From Deltaproteobacteria bacterium (GTDB lineage: Bacteria > Myxococcota > UBA727 > VGSZ01): a DNA stretch of 49,424 nt. Positions 23,071 to 31,226 of this stretch are shown here, in pieces. The stretch lies in the NCBI GenBank assembly GCA_016177705.1, contig JACOUT010000021.1, positions 1 through 49,424 of the forward strand. Reading direction: 5' to 3'. The stretch's first letter is position 1. Every line of letters starts with the position of its first letter. The translations under genes were made by a program, and so were the position numbers. The notes under the pieces are model-generated. The model was given only the letters and a program-made list of their open reading frames with translations. It did no database searches and was not told where the DNA came from.

Positions 23071-23856
23071 GTGGTGGCGGTGCGCAGACAAGCGATGGTG
23101 GGAGGCGAGGACGACGTCGGCGCGTCGCTCCAGGAGATCGTGCGCTGCTGCGGCGCGCTGCCACCGGCCGCGGTCTGTCGCATCGGGCGCCAGCTCGCGC
23201 TCGCGCTGGTCAAGCGGCACGAGCGTGGGCGCGCCGGCCCTCACGGGGCCCTGACGCTCGAGCGCGTGACCGTGCTCGCCGGCGGCGACCTCGCGTTGCT
23301 CGACGCCGTCGCGCCGGCGATGCGCATGCTGTCCCCCGAGCGGCTCGCGGGCGGTGGGCGCTCGGTTGCAGACGACCTGTGGGCGCTCGGCGTCATGCTC
23401 GCCGACCTCGCGCTTGCCGGCGCCATGCTCGACGGCGACCGCCTGTCCGACGCCAACCCGAGCCTGCCGCCACGCCTGCGCGGCGCGCTCGACATGCTGG
23501 TGGCGCCGGCCGCCGCGCGCCTCACCAACGCGAGCGCGGCCGTCTGCATGTTGACCGAGGTGGAGAAGGACTTCGGCGACGGCGCGCTCCTGGTGCGCGC
23601 CGCGCTGGCGCGCACCCGCGGCGTCGACGTCGCGGCGTTGACCGGCCCGCCGACTGCGCAAATGACGCCGGATCAGGTGCTGAGCGTCAGCGCCATCGAG
23701 CGCATGGTCGAGCTCGGCGCCGCGCCGACGCTGCCGGAGGTGCCGCCGACCACGGCGCCGGATGCGCCCTTCGAAGAGCCGCGCTGGCTCATGCCCGCCT
23801 TCGGCATCGCCATCGCGCTGGTCGTGCTGATCGCGCTCGCTTGGCGCCTCTTCTGA
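23071..23856 (+). CDS. membrane-anchored pseudokinase (degenerate Ser/Thr kinase fold)
   Basis: A 261-residue protein; the GTG has GGAGG about 6 nt upstream. Residues 25-150 follow the pattern of the C-lobe of a bacterial Ser/Thr kinase: a helix I-G-R-Q-L-A-L-A-L-V-K-R-H, then G-P-H-G-A-L-T-L-E-R-V-T-V-L where the catalytic loop H-G-x-L-x-P-x-N would be, L-A-L-L-D-A-V in place of the D-F-G strand, M-L-S-P-E-R-L (A-P-E motif) and D-D-L-W-A-L-G-V-M-L (D-x-W-x-L-G motif). The catalytic Asp and Asn and the whole N-lobe with its glycine loop and lysine are missing. A single transmembrane helix ends the protein (about 240-258). So it looks like a scaffold or sensor, not an active kinase. Confidence 0.65.
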   Translation: MVAVRRQAMVGGEDDVGASLQEIVRCCGALPPAAVCRIGRQLALALVKRHERGRAGPHGALTLERVTVLAGGDLALLDAVAPAMRMLSPERLAGGGRSVADDLWALGVMLADLALAGAMLDGDRLSDANPSLPPRLRGALDMLVAPAAARLTNASAAVCMLTEVEKDFGDGALLVRAALARTRGVDVAALTGPPTAQMTPDQVLSVSAIERMVELGAAPTLPEVPPTTAPDAPFEEPRWLMPAFGIAIALVVLIALAWRLF

Positions 23857-23905
23857 TCACGCGCGCTCGTCGTCGACGGCGCCAGGGCAGCGGCTCGCCG
23901 CCGCG

Positions 23906-23934
23906 TTGACCGTGCGCCGCCCGCTTGCTAGCGG
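23906..23934 (+). promoter_or_regulatory. sigma70-type promoter of the polysaccharide locus
   Basis: TTGACC (23906-23911), 17-bp spacer, TAGCGG (23929-23934), then 7 nt to the ATG at 23942, which has no Shine-Dalgarno. The predicted transcript starts at or beside the start codon. Confidence 0.6.
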
Positions 23935-23941
23935 CGACGCC

Positions 23942-24964
23942 ATGAAGCTCAAAGCCGCCGTCGTCGGGCTCGGCTACTGGGGTCCGAACCTGGCCCGCAA
24001 CCTGGCGGGCTCGGGTGACTTCGCGCTGGCGGCGCTGTGCGACCTCGACGCGGCGCGGCTCGAGCGCGTCGGTGCGCACTACCCGGCGGCCGAGCGCTTC
24101 ACCGACCTCGACGCCATGCTGGCACGCATCAAGCCCGACCTAGTGTGCATCGCCACGCCGGTGGCGTCGCACCACGCGCTCGCCGCCAAGGCGCTGCAGG
24201 GCGGCGCGCACGTGTTCGTCGAGAAGCCGATGACCATGACGGGCGCGCAGAGCCGCGAGCTGCTCGCGCTCGCCGAGCGGCTCGGCCGCAAGGTCTTCGT
24301 CGACCACACCTTCCTGTTCACCGGCGCCGTGGCCGAGCTGAACAAGCAGGTAACGGGCGGCAACATCGGCGAGCTGCTCTACATCGACAGCGTGCGCATC
24401 AACCTCGGGCTGTTTCAACCCGACGTCGACGTGGTGTGGGACCTCGCGCCCCACGACCTGTCGATCCTCCATCACGTGGTCGGGGTCGCGCCGCACAGCG
24501 TGCGCGCCATGGGGAGCTGCCACAGCCCGAGCGGCCAGGCCGACGTAGCCTATCTGCACCTCGACTACCCGGGCGGCGTCAGCGCGCACCTGCACCTGTC
24601 GTGGCTCTCGCCCGTCAAAGTGCGGCGCATGATCTTCGCCGGCACCAAGCAGTCGATCATCTACGACGACCTCGAGGCGGCCGAGAAGGTCAAGATCTAC
24701 GACCACGGCGTCGACTTCGACGTGAAAGACCTCGAGGAGCGCCGGCGCGTGCTGGTCTCGTACCGCAAGGGCGACATGCGCGCGCCCAACGTGCCCGCCA
24801 CCGAGGCGCTCGCCGTCGAGCTGCAGAACGTCGCCGCGGTGCTGCGCGGTCAGGCCAACGCGCGCGCCTCCGGTGTCGACGGCGCCGCCGTGGTGCGCGT
24901 GCTCGAGGCGGCGCAGCGCTCGCTCGCGCAGGGCGGCGCGCTCGTGCCGGTGGAGTCCGCGTGA
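23942..24964 (+). CDS. Gfo/Idh/MocA-family sugar dehydrogenase
   Basis: A 340-residue oxidoreductase: N-terminal Rossmann fold (V-V-G-L-G-Y-W-G-P-N, 7-16), the family motif V-E-K-P (Glu94-Lys95-Pro96, the lysine being catalytic) and a C-terminal alpha/beta domain (about 120-340) with W-D-L-A-P-H-D-L-S-I, the histidine that usually completes the active site. Members act on nucleotide-linked sugars; WlbA oxidises C3 of UDP-GlcNAc-uronate, and the aminotransferase and acetyltransferases next door make a WlbA-type role attractive, but the substrate is inferred. It is the first gene of the locus; its TGA overlaps the next GTG as GTGA. Confidence 0.85.
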   Translation: MKLKAAVVGLGYWGPNLARNLAGSGDFALAALCDLDAARLERVGAHYPAAERFTDLDAMLARIKPDLVCIATPVASHHALAAKALQGGAHVFVEKPMTMTGAQSRELLALAERLGRKVFVDHTFLFTGAVAELNKQVTGGNIGELLYIDSVRINLGLFQPDVDVVWDLAPHDLSILHHVVGVAPHSVRAMGSCHSPSGQADVAYLHLDYPGGVSAHLHLSWLSPVKVRRMIFAGTKQSIIYDDLEAAEKVKIYDHGVDFDVKDLEERRRVLVSYRKGDMRAPNVPATEALAVELQNVAAVLRGQANARASGVDGAAVVRVLEAAQRSLAQGGALVPVESA

Positions 24965-25632
24965 CCGCACCCGCCGCCGGGCGCTGGTGCGTGCTCGGCG
25001 CCGGCCGCGGCTCGGCCGAGCTGGTGGATCTGCTCGGTGACGTCGTGGTCGGCGCAGCCGCCGGGCCCAGCGCCGACGTGGTGGCGCTCGACGACCAGCA
25101 CCCAAAGGGCCCAAAGGACGTCGCGGGCGCACCGGTGGTAGGCACGCTGGCCGCCGCCGTCGTCGAGGCGCAGCGCGGGCGCGCGCTGCTCTCGGGCATC
25201 GCCAACTCGCGCACCAAGGGCGTGCGCCTGGTCATCGTCGACAAGCTCGCCGGTCTCGGCCTGCCGCCGAGCGCGTGGGGCACCTTCGTGCACCCGGCGG
25301 CGCGTATCTCGCCGCGCGCCACCGTCGGCCGAGGCGCCATCGTGTATCCGGGCGTGCAGGTCGCGGTCGACGCAAGGGTCGAGGAGCACGCGCTGCTTTA
25401 TTTCAACGCGGTGGTGCACCACGACGCGGTGGTCGGACGCGGCTCCATCCTATGCGCCGGCGTGCTGCTGGCCGGCCACGTGCAGGTGGGCGAGGGCGCC
25501 TACCTGGGCATTGGCGCGGTGGTGAAGGACGGCGTCACCGTCGGCGCGAACGCGCTCGTGGGCATGGGCGCGGTGGTGACCAAGGACGTGCCCGAGGGCG
25601 CCGTCGTCAAGGGCGTGCCGGCGCGCACCTGA
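24961..25632 (+). CDS. NeuD-like sugar O/N-acyltransferase (left-handed beta-helix)
   Basis: A 223-residue protein with the NeuD/PglD design: a small N-terminal nucleotide-sugar or Rossmann-like part (W-C-V-L-G-A-G-R-G-S-A-E-L at 9-21) and a C-terminal left-handed beta-helix of hexapeptide repeats (about 115-210: V-G-R-G-A-I-V, V-G-E-G-A-Y-L-G-I-G-A, V-G-A-N-A-L-V-G-M-G-A-V-V) ending V-K-G-V-P-A. The central histidine pair V-V-H-H-D is the catalytic site in PglD/NeuD-type N-acetyltransferases. It should acetylate an amino sugar made by the neighbours. The GTG overlaps the preceding stop (GTGA). Confidence 0.85.
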   Translation: MTAPAAGRWCVLGAGRGSAELVDLLGDVVVGAAAGPSADVVALDDQHPKGPKDVAGAPVVGTLAAAVVEAQRGRALLSGIANSRTKGVRLVIVDKLAGLGLPPSAWGTFVHPAARISPRATVGRGAIVYPGVQVAVDARVEEHALLYFNAVVHHDAVVGRGSILCAGVLLAGHVQVGEGAYLGIGAVVKDGVTVGANALVGMGAVVTKDVPEGAVVKGVPART

Positions 25633-25671
25633 CCGCGCGGCGGCCGCGCCCGCCGACGGGGCACGGGGCCG

Positions 25672-25699
25672 TTGCGGCGCCCTCGAGCGGTGCTAGACC
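25672..25699 (+). promoter_or_regulatory. internal promoter before the glycosyltransferase gene
   Basis: TTGCGG (25672-25677), 16-bp spacer, TAGACC (25694-25699), then 6 nt to the GTG at 25706, which has no Shine-Dalgarno. It gives the downstream part of the locus its own near-leaderless transcript. Confidence 0.55.
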
Positions 25700-25705
25700 A
25701 CCCGC

Positions 25706-26746
25706 GTGGCCTCGTCCGTCGAGCGCATCCCGCGTTTGAGCTTCGTCTTGCCCGCCTACGGCGAGGCGGACAACCTGCCGAAGCTCTTGCCACGCCTGCT
25801 GGCGCAGGCCGAGCTGTGCGACGAGCTCGAGATCATCGTCGTCGACGATCACAGCCACGACCGCACCTTCGCGGTGTTGAAGGAGTGGGGAGCGAAGGAC
25901 CCGCGCATCAAGGCGCTGCGGCTGGCGCGCAATTCCGGCAGCCACATGGCGATCTTGTGCGGCCTGTCGGCGGCCACCGGCGACGTCGCCGTGGTGCTCG
26001 CCGCCGACGGACAGGATCCGCCCGAGTTCACGGCGGAGCTGCTCGACGCCTGGCGCAAGGGCCACCACGTGGTCTGGGCGGTGCGCTCGGCGCGCGAAGG
26101 CGAGACCGCCACCACGCGCCTGTTCTCGCGCCTGTACTACGCGACCATGAACCGCTGGAGCAGCGTGCGCCTGCCGCCCGCTGGCGCCGACTTCCTCTTG
26201 CTCGACCGACGCGTCGTCAAGGCGCTGGTCGAGATCCCCGAGCGCAACACCTCGCTGTTGGCGCTCATCACCTGGCTCGGCTTCTCGCAGACCGAGCTGC
26301 CCTACGTGAAAGAGGCGCGCGCGAGCGGCCGCAGCAAGTGGACCTTCCGAAAGAAGGTGCGCCTCGCCATCGACTCGCTGCTCGGCTTCTCGACGGCGCC
26401 CCTGCGCCTCGCCACCAGCGTCGGCCTGTGCTTCGGCGGCGCGGGCTTCCTCTACGCGGGCGCCTTGTTCGTCAACAAGGTGAGCGGCGGCGCACTCTTT
26501 GGCGACACCAGCACCGAGGGCTGGAACGCGCTCATGATCGTGGTGCTGGTCTCCTCGGGGATGACCATGACCATGCTCGGCGTGGTCGGCGAATACCTGT
26601 GGCGCGCACTCGAAGAGGTGCGTGGGCGCCCGCGCTTCCTGGCCGAGGACGAGGTCAACATCGTCCTCGACCAGGCACCGCGCGCGTCGAGCCGCCCGCT
26701 GCTCGCCCGTTCTTCCGACACCAAAGCCAGCGGAGTTGGCGCGTGA
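25706..26746 (+). CDS. GT2 polyprenyl-phosphate glycosyltransferase (GtrB/ArnC/DPM1-like)
   Basis: A 346-residue membrane glycosyltransferase. The GT-A domain (about 1-215) starts L-S-F-V-L-P-A-Y-G-E-A-D-N-L, has I-I-V-V-D-D-H-S-H-D-R-T and A-A-D-G-Q-D-P-P (the D-x-D-like nucleotide-binding site). Two C-terminal transmembrane helices (about 230-255 and 275-300) are followed by a polar tail. This layout is that of GtrB/ArnC and dolichol-phosphate-mannose synthase, which load a sugar from NDP or UDP onto polyprenyl phosphate at the inner membrane. It has its own promoter, and its TGA overlaps the next GTG, so the following aminotransferase is co-translated. Confidence 0.88.
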   Translation: MASSVERIPRLSFVLPAYGEADNLPKLLPRLLAQAELCDELEIIVVDDHSHDRTFAVLKEWGAKDPRIKALRLARNSGSHMAILCGLSAATGDVAVVLAADGQDPPEFTAELLDAWRKGHHVVWAVRSAREGETATTRLFSRLYYATMNRWSSVRLPPAGADFLLLDRRVVKALVEIPERNTSLLALITWLGFSQTELPYVKEARASGRSKWTFRKKVRLAIDSLLGFSTAPLRLATSVGLCFGGAGFLYAGALFVNKVSGGALFGDTSTEGWNALMIVVLVSSGMTMTMLGVVGEYLWRALEEVRGRPRFLAEDEVNIVLDQAPRASSRPLLARSSDTKASGVGA

Positions 26747-27852
26747 CCGTCCCTTTCTTCTCCTTGTCCGAACAGACCAAGGCGCTGCGGCCCGAGCTGC
26801 TCGCGGCGATGACCGACGTGCTCGACACCCAGGGCTTCGCCAATGGCCCGCCCGTGGCGAAGTTCGAGGAGGAGCTGGCCAAGTACCTCGGCGTCAAGCA
26901 CGTGGTCGCGCTCAACACCGGCACCACCGCGCTACAGGCGGCGCTGCTCGGCCTGGGCGTCGGCCCGGGTGACGACGTCGTCACCGTGGCGCACACCTGG
27001 ATCTCGACCTGCTGGGCCATCTCCTACGTGGGCGCGCGCCCGGTGTTCGCCGACGTCGATGAGCGGACGAACGGCATGGACCCGCGCGCGCTCGAGCGCG
27101 CGATGACGTCCAAGACCAAGGCCATCCTGCCGGTGCACCTGCACGGCCACCCGGTCGACCTCGACGCCCTGCTCGAGGTCGCCAACAAGAAGGGCGTGCC
27201 GGTCATCGAGGACACCGCGCAGTCGATCGGCTCGACCTATAGGGGCCGGCAGACCGGCTCCTTCGGCAAGGTCAACGCCACCAGCTTCTACCCCTCGAAG
27301 AACCTGGGCGCGGCCGGTGAGGGCGGCGCCATCATGACCGACGACGGCGCCATCGCCGAGCGCGTCAAGCGCCTGCGCGACCACGCCCAGCAGGGCCGGC
27401 ACCACCACGTCGAGCTCGGCTTCAACTGGCGCATGGACGGGCTGCAGGGCGCGGTGTTGCGCGTCAAGCTGCCCCACCTCGACGGCTGGAACGAGCGGCG
27501 CCGCGCCATCGCCGCGCGCTACCTCGACGGCCTCAAGGGGGCCAAGGGCCTGCGCCTGTTCGCCGAGCAGCCCTGGGCGAAGTGCAACTGGCACGTCTAC
27601 CCGGTGTTCCACGACCAGCGCGACGCGCTGCGCGCCGCGCTCGAGAGGAAGGGCATCGCCACCGGCGTGCACTACCCCACACCCGTGCACCTGCAGCCCG
27701 CCTACGCGCACCTCGGTGTCGCCAAGGGCTCGCTGCCCGTCGCCGAGCGCTTGGCCGCGACCGAGGTGTCGCTGCCCATGTTCGCCGAGCTGAGCGACGC
27801 GGCCGTGGATGAGACCATCGCCGCCGTGCGCTCCGCCTGCGCGGAGCTGTGA
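26743..27852 (+). CDS. DegT/DnrJ/EryC1 aminotransferase (first copy)
   Basis: A 369-residue PLP-dependent sugar aminotransferase. Visible: N-T-G-T-T-A-L-Q-A-A (substrate pocket and phosphate), E-D-T-A-Q-S-I-G (Asp for the PLP ring nitrogen), and the PLP lysine in F-Y-P-S-K-N-L-G (Lys186), then G-E-G-G-A-I-M-T and the C-terminal H-Y-P-T-P-V-H-L-Q that marks this family. It transfers an amino group (usually from glutamate) to a keto-sugar nucleotide made by the dehydrogenase or epimerase. The GTG overlaps the stop of the glycosyltransferase gene (GTGA), and the next gene starts 1 nt after its stop. Confidence 0.92.
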   Translation: MTVPFFSLSEQTKALRPELLAAMTDVLDTQGFANGPPVAKFEEELAKYLGVKHVVALNTGTTALQAALLGLGVGPGDDVVTVAHTWISTCWAISYVGARPVFADVDERTNGMDPRALERAMTSKTKAILPVHLHGHPVDLDALLEVANKKGVPVIEDTAQSIGSTYRGRQTGSFGKVNATSFYPSKNLGAAGEGGAIMTDDGAIAERVKRLRDHAQQGRHHHVELGFNWRMDGLQGAVLRVKLPHLDGWNERRRAIAARYLDGLKGAKGLRLFAEQPWAKCNWHVYPVFHDQRDALRAALERKGIATGVHYPTPVHLQPAYAHLGVAKGSLPVAERLAATEVSLPMFAELSDAAVDETIAAVRSACAEL

Positions 27853-27853
27853 C

Positions 27854-28891
27854 GTGGCCGAGCTCGCGCTCCCCACCGTCAGCGGCCTCTCCGGCGCGCG
27901 CTGCTTCGTCACGGGGGCCGCGGGCTTCATCGGCAGCTCGCTCGTGCGCGTGCTCGTCAAGTCCGGCGCCGAGGTGGTGGCGTTCGACAACCTCGCCACC
28001 GGCCACGCGGCGAACCTGGCGGGCGTGCGCGCGGAGACGGGCAAGGACGCGCGCTTCGTCCACGGCGACGTGCGCGACCGCGAGAAGCTCGCGCGCGTGC
28101 TGCCCGGCGCCGACTTCGTCTTTCACCTCGCCTGCCTCGGCGTGCGCCACTCCATCCACTCGCCCTTCGAGAACCTCGACGTCAACGCGCGCGGCACGCT
28201 GGCGGTGCTGGCCGAGGCGCGCGCGGCCAAGGTGAAGCGCGTGGTGCACACCTCGTCGAGCGAGGTCTACGGCACCGCCAAGCACGTGCCGATGACCGAG
28301 GAGCACGCCACCGACCCGCACACCGTCTATGGCGCCTCCAAGCTCGACGGCGAGTGCTGCGCGCGCGCTTTCTGGCGCTGCTATCAGACGCCCACCGTCG
28401 TGGTGCGGCCCTTCAACGCCTATGGGCCGCGCAGCCACAGCGAGGGCGACAGCGGCGAGGTGATCCCGCGCTTCCTGGTGCGCACGCTGGTGGGCAAGCG
28501 GCCCGTGGTGTTCGGCGACGGCAGCCAGACGCGCGACTTCACGCACGTCTACGACACGGCGGCCGCGCTCGCGCGCGCAGCGACGACGCCGAACATCGAG
28601 GGCGAGACCTTCAATGTCGGCGCGGGAGCCGAGCTGACCATCGCCGAGCTGGCGCGCATCGTCGCCGACGCGGTGGGCCGCCCCGACCTCATCGCCGAGC
28701 ACATCGAGCCCCGCCCCGGCGACGTGCTGCGCCTGTTCGCCGATTCGAGCAAGGCCGCGCGCGTGCTCGGTCACTCGATCACGGTGTCGATGACGGACGG
28801 CATCGCCGATCTGGCAGCGCGCCTGCGCGCGCTCGGCGATGACGCCATCCGGGCGCTCGACGCCGGCATCGTGGTACGGAGCTGGACCTGA
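27854..28891 (+). CDS. NAD-dependent nucleotide-sugar epimerase/dehydratase (extended SDR)
   Basis: A 345-residue extended short-chain dehydrogenase with V-T-G-A-A-G-F-I-G-S (about 19-28), H-L-A-C-L-G-V-R-H-S in place of the usual A-A-x-x-x-V-x-x-S, catalytic T-S-S-S-E-V-Y-G and Y-x-x-x-K (Tyr159, Lys163), R-P-F-N-A-Y-G-P-R and the C-terminal R-P-G-D-V-L-R-L-F-A-D. Likely a UDP-sugar 4-epimerase or decarboxylating/4,6-dehydratase-type enzyme; the precise reaction is not clear from the sequence. It starts with GTG almost at once after the aminotransferase stop and ends 7 nt before the second aminotransferase. Confidence 0.88.
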   Translation: MAELALPTVSGLSGARCFVTGAAGFIGSSLVRVLVKSGAEVVAFDNLATGHAANLAGVRAETGKDARFVHGDVRDREKLARVLPGADFVFHLACLGVRHSIHSPFENLDVNARGTLAVLAEARAAKVKRVVHTSSSEVYGTAKHVPMTEEHATDPHTVYGASKLDGECCARAFWRCYQTPTVVVRPFNAYGPRSHSEGDSGEVIPRFLVRTLVGKRPVVFGDGSQTRDFTHVYDTAAALARAATTPNIEGETFNVGAGAELTIAELARIVADAVGRPDLIAEHIEPRPGDVLRLFADSSKAARVLGHSITVSMTDGIADLAARLRALGDDAIRALDAGIVVRSWT

Positions 28892-28898
28892 GGCTGCG

Positions 28899-30071
28899 AT
28901 GAGCACCACGCCCCCGCTCCTGCCCATCGTGCGACCCGCCCTCGGCGACGAGGAGGTGGCGGCGAGCGCGCGCGTCATCCGCTCGGGGTGGATCACGCAG
29001 GGCCCCGAGGTGCTCGCCTTCGAGGGCGAGCTGGCGGCCGCGGTGGGCGCGAACCACGCAGCAGCGGTCGCCAACTGCACGGTGGCGCTCGAGCTGGCGC
29101 TGCGCGCGCTCGGCGTCGGGTCGGTCAAGGGCCGCGTCGACGAGGTCATCACGGTCAGCCACAGCTTCATCGCCACCGCCAACGCGGTGGTGTCGGCGGG
29201 CGGCGTGCCGGTGTTCGTCGACGTGCGCGACGACGATCTCGGCCTGGATCCGACGCTGCTCGAGGCGGCCATCACCAAGAACACGCGCGCCATCCTGGCG
29301 GTGCACCAGCTCGGCATCCCGTGCCGCATCCTCGAGATCGTCGCCCTCGCCAAGAAGCACGGCCTGCCGGTGGTGGAGGACGCCGCGTGCGCCATCGGCA
29401 GCGAGATCGAGGTGGCGCCCGGCCAATGGCAGCGCCTCGGCCGTCCGCACGGCGACGTCGCCTGCTTCTCGTTTCACCCGAGGAAGGTGGTGACGACGGG
29501 CGACGGCGGCATGTTGACCACCAACGACGCCGCGCTCGACGCGCGCTTCCGCCTGCTGCGCCAGCACGCGATGTCGATCTCCGACGTCAAGCGCCACAGC
29601 GCGAGCGAGATCGTGTTCGAGCAGTACCTCGAGCCCGCCTACAACTTCCGCATGACCGACCTGCAAGCGGCCGTGGGCCGGCCGCAGCTTGCGCGCCTTG
29701 CGTCCATCGTGACGGAGCGCCGGCGGCTGGCCGAGGTCTATCGCGCGGCGCTCGAGCAAAGCGCCGTGCTGGCGCCGCCGCGCGACCCGCCCGGTGCGCG
29801 CGCCAACTGGCAGAGCTACCCGACGCGCCTGCGAGCCGGCGCGCGCCTCGGCCAGCGCGAGGTCATGCAGCGCTTCCTCGACGCCGGCATCGCCACCAAG
29901 CGCGGCGTCTCGAACGCGCACCAGGAGCCCGCGTACGCGAGCAGCCACGGCCAGGTGCGGCTGCCGGTCTCCGAGCAGCTGCGCGACGCTTGCGTGCTGT
30001 TGCCGCTGTTTCACGGCATGAAGGACGAGGAGCAGCAGCGCGTCCTCGACGTCGTTCGTACCCTGAGCTGA
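28899..30071 (+). CDS. DegT/DnrJ/EryC1 aminotransferase (second copy)
   Basis: A 390-residue PLP aminotransferase, only distantly like the copy at 26743: N-C-T-V-A-L-E-L-A-L, V-E-D-A-A-C-A-I-G-S, and the PLP lysine in F-S-F-H-P-R-K-V-V-T-T-G-D-G-G (Lys196). The F-H-P-R-K-x-x-T-x-G-E/D-G-G form is that of the perosamine synthase/PglE/ArnB group, so 4-amination of a 4-keto sugar is the more likely reaction here, against 3-amination for the first copy; this split is inference. Having both would allow a diamino sugar. It follows the epimerase by 7 nt. Confidence 0.9.
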   Translation: MSTTPPLLPIVRPALGDEEVAASARVIRSGWITQGPEVLAFEGELAAAVGANHAAAVANCTVALELALRALGVGSVKGRVDEVITVSHSFIATANAVVSAGGVPVFVDVRDDDLGLDPTLLEAAITKNTRAILAVHQLGIPCRILEIVALAKKHGLPVVEDAACAIGSEIEVAPGQWQRLGRPHGDVACFSFHPRKVVTTGDGGMLTTNDAALDARFRLLRQHAMSISDVKRHSASEIVFEQYLEPAYNFRMTDLQAAVGRPQLARLASIVTERRRLAEVYRAALEQSAVLAPPRDPPGARANWQSYPTRLRAGARLGQREVMQRFLDAGIATKRGVSNAHQEPAYASSHGQVRLPVSEQLRDACVLLPLFHGMKDEEQQRVLDVVRTLS

Positions 30072-30087
30072 AGGAGCGAGCGAGCCC

Positions 30088-30594
30088 GTGACCCACCCCC
30101 AAAGAGACGCCGCCTACGACCAGGCCAACTGCTGCCGCATCGCCCCCGACGTGGTGCTTGGCCTGGGGGTGCGCATCTTCTCCTTCGTCAACCTGTACGG
30201 CTGCACCATCGGCGATGAGACCATGGTGGGCGCCTTCGTCGAGATCCAGCGCGGCGCCGTCATCGGCAAGCGCTGCAAGGTGTCGTCGCACTCCTTCATT
30301 TGTGACGGCGTCACGCTCGAGGACGAGGTGTTCGTCGGCCACGGCGTGATGTTCACCAACGACAAGCGCCCGCGCGCCACCAACGCGGACGGCACGCCGC
30401 AGACCGCCAAGGACTGGACGCTCGAGCGCACGCGCGTGGGCAAGCGCGCCAGCATCGGCTCGGGTGCGGTCATCCTGTGCGGCATCACCATCGGCGAGGG
30501 CGCGCTCATCGGCGCCGGCGCCGTCGTCACCAAGGACGTGGCGCCCGGCGAGGTGGTGGCGGGAGTGCCCGCGCGCCTGGCCGCGCGCGGCTGA
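30088..30594 (+). CDS. hexapeptide-repeat N-acetyltransferase (WlbB/FdtC-like)
   Basis: A 168-residue left-handed beta-helix enzyme starting at GTG (GAAGGAG 20 nt upstream). Repeats: I-G-D-E-T-M-V-G-A-F-V-E-I-Q, I-G-K-R-C-K-V-S-S-H-S-F-I-C, V-G-K-R-A-S-I-G-S-G-A-V-I, I-G-E-G-A-L-I-G-A-G-A-V-V, ending V-A-G-V-P-A-R. The F-V-E-I-Q segment, S-S-H-S-F and H-G-V-M-F-T-N-D-K-R-P-R are characteristic of the WlbB/QdtC/FdtC group, which acetylate 3-amino groups of nucleotide sugars. It would act after an aminotransferase in this cluster. Confidence 0.9.
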   Translation: MTHPQRDAAYDQANCCRIAPDVVLGLGVRIFSFVNLYGCTIGDETMVGAFVEIQRGAVIGKRCKVSSHSFICDGVTLEDEVFVGHGVMFTNDKRPRATNADGTPQTAKDWTLERTRVGKRASIGSGAVILCGITIGEGALIGAGAVVTKDVAPGEVVAGVPARLAARG

Positions 30595-30602
30595 GCGGAC
30601 CC

Positions 30603-31226
30603 ATGGCGCAGATCACCACCGGCCTGCGTCGCGTGCTCAACCACCCGCACGTCTACGTCGTCACCCAGCGCCTGCTCACCTCCGACCGGCGCACGCGCCA
30701 TTGGGTGGAGCAGATCCTCCGGCCGCGCGCCGGGCAGCGCGTGCTCGACATCGGCTGCGGCCCGGCCGACCTGCTGCGCTTCCTCCCCGAGGTCGAGTAC
30801 GTCGGCTTCGACTCGAGCGCCGACTACATCGAGGCCGCGCGCGCTCGCTTCGGCGGGCGCGGGCGCTTCGAACAGGCGCGCGTCGACGCGGCCACGCTGG
30901 AGGGGCTCGGGCGCTTCGACCTGGTGCTGGCGCGCGGTGTCTTGCACCACCTCGACGACGCCGAGGCCGAGGCGCTGTTTCGACTCGCGCGCGCGGCGCT
31001 CTCGCCCGGCGCGCGCCTGGTGACGCTCGACGCCTGCTGGGCCGAGGGCCAGCACCCGGTCGCGCGCCTGTTGATCGCGCGCGACCGCGGCCAGAACGTG
31101 CGCGACGCGACGGGCTACCGCGCGCTCGCCGCTCGCGTCTTCGACGAGGTGCGCGTCGAGGTGCGCCACGACCTGATGCGCGTGCCCTACACGCACTGCT
31201 CGTTGGAAGCGAGCCTGGCGCCATGA
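30603..31226 (+). CDS. class I SAM-dependent methyltransferase
   Basis: A 207-residue protein with the SAM motif V-L-D-I-G-C-G-P-A-D (47-56), an acidic residue after strand 2 (Y-V-G-F-D-S-S) and L-V-L-A-R-G-V-L-H-H-L-D-D as the motif IV/post-IV region. The H-H-L-D signature is typical of small-molecule O-methyltransferases. In this locus it may methylate a sugar hydroxyl or a lipid-linked sugar, but nothing in the sequence fixes the substrate. The ATG is 8 nt after the acetyltransferase stop; its stop overlaps the next ATG (ATGA). Confidence 0.82.
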   Translation: MAQITTGLRRVLNHPHVYVVTQRLLTSDRRTRHWVEQILRPRAGQRVLDIGCGPADLLRFLPEVEYVGFDSSADYIEAARARFGGRGRFEQARVDAATLEGLGRFDLVLARGVLHHLDDAEAEALFRLARAALSPGARLVTLDACWAEGQHPVARLLIARDRGQNVRDATGYRALAARVFDEVRVEVRHDLMRVPYTHCSLEASLAP

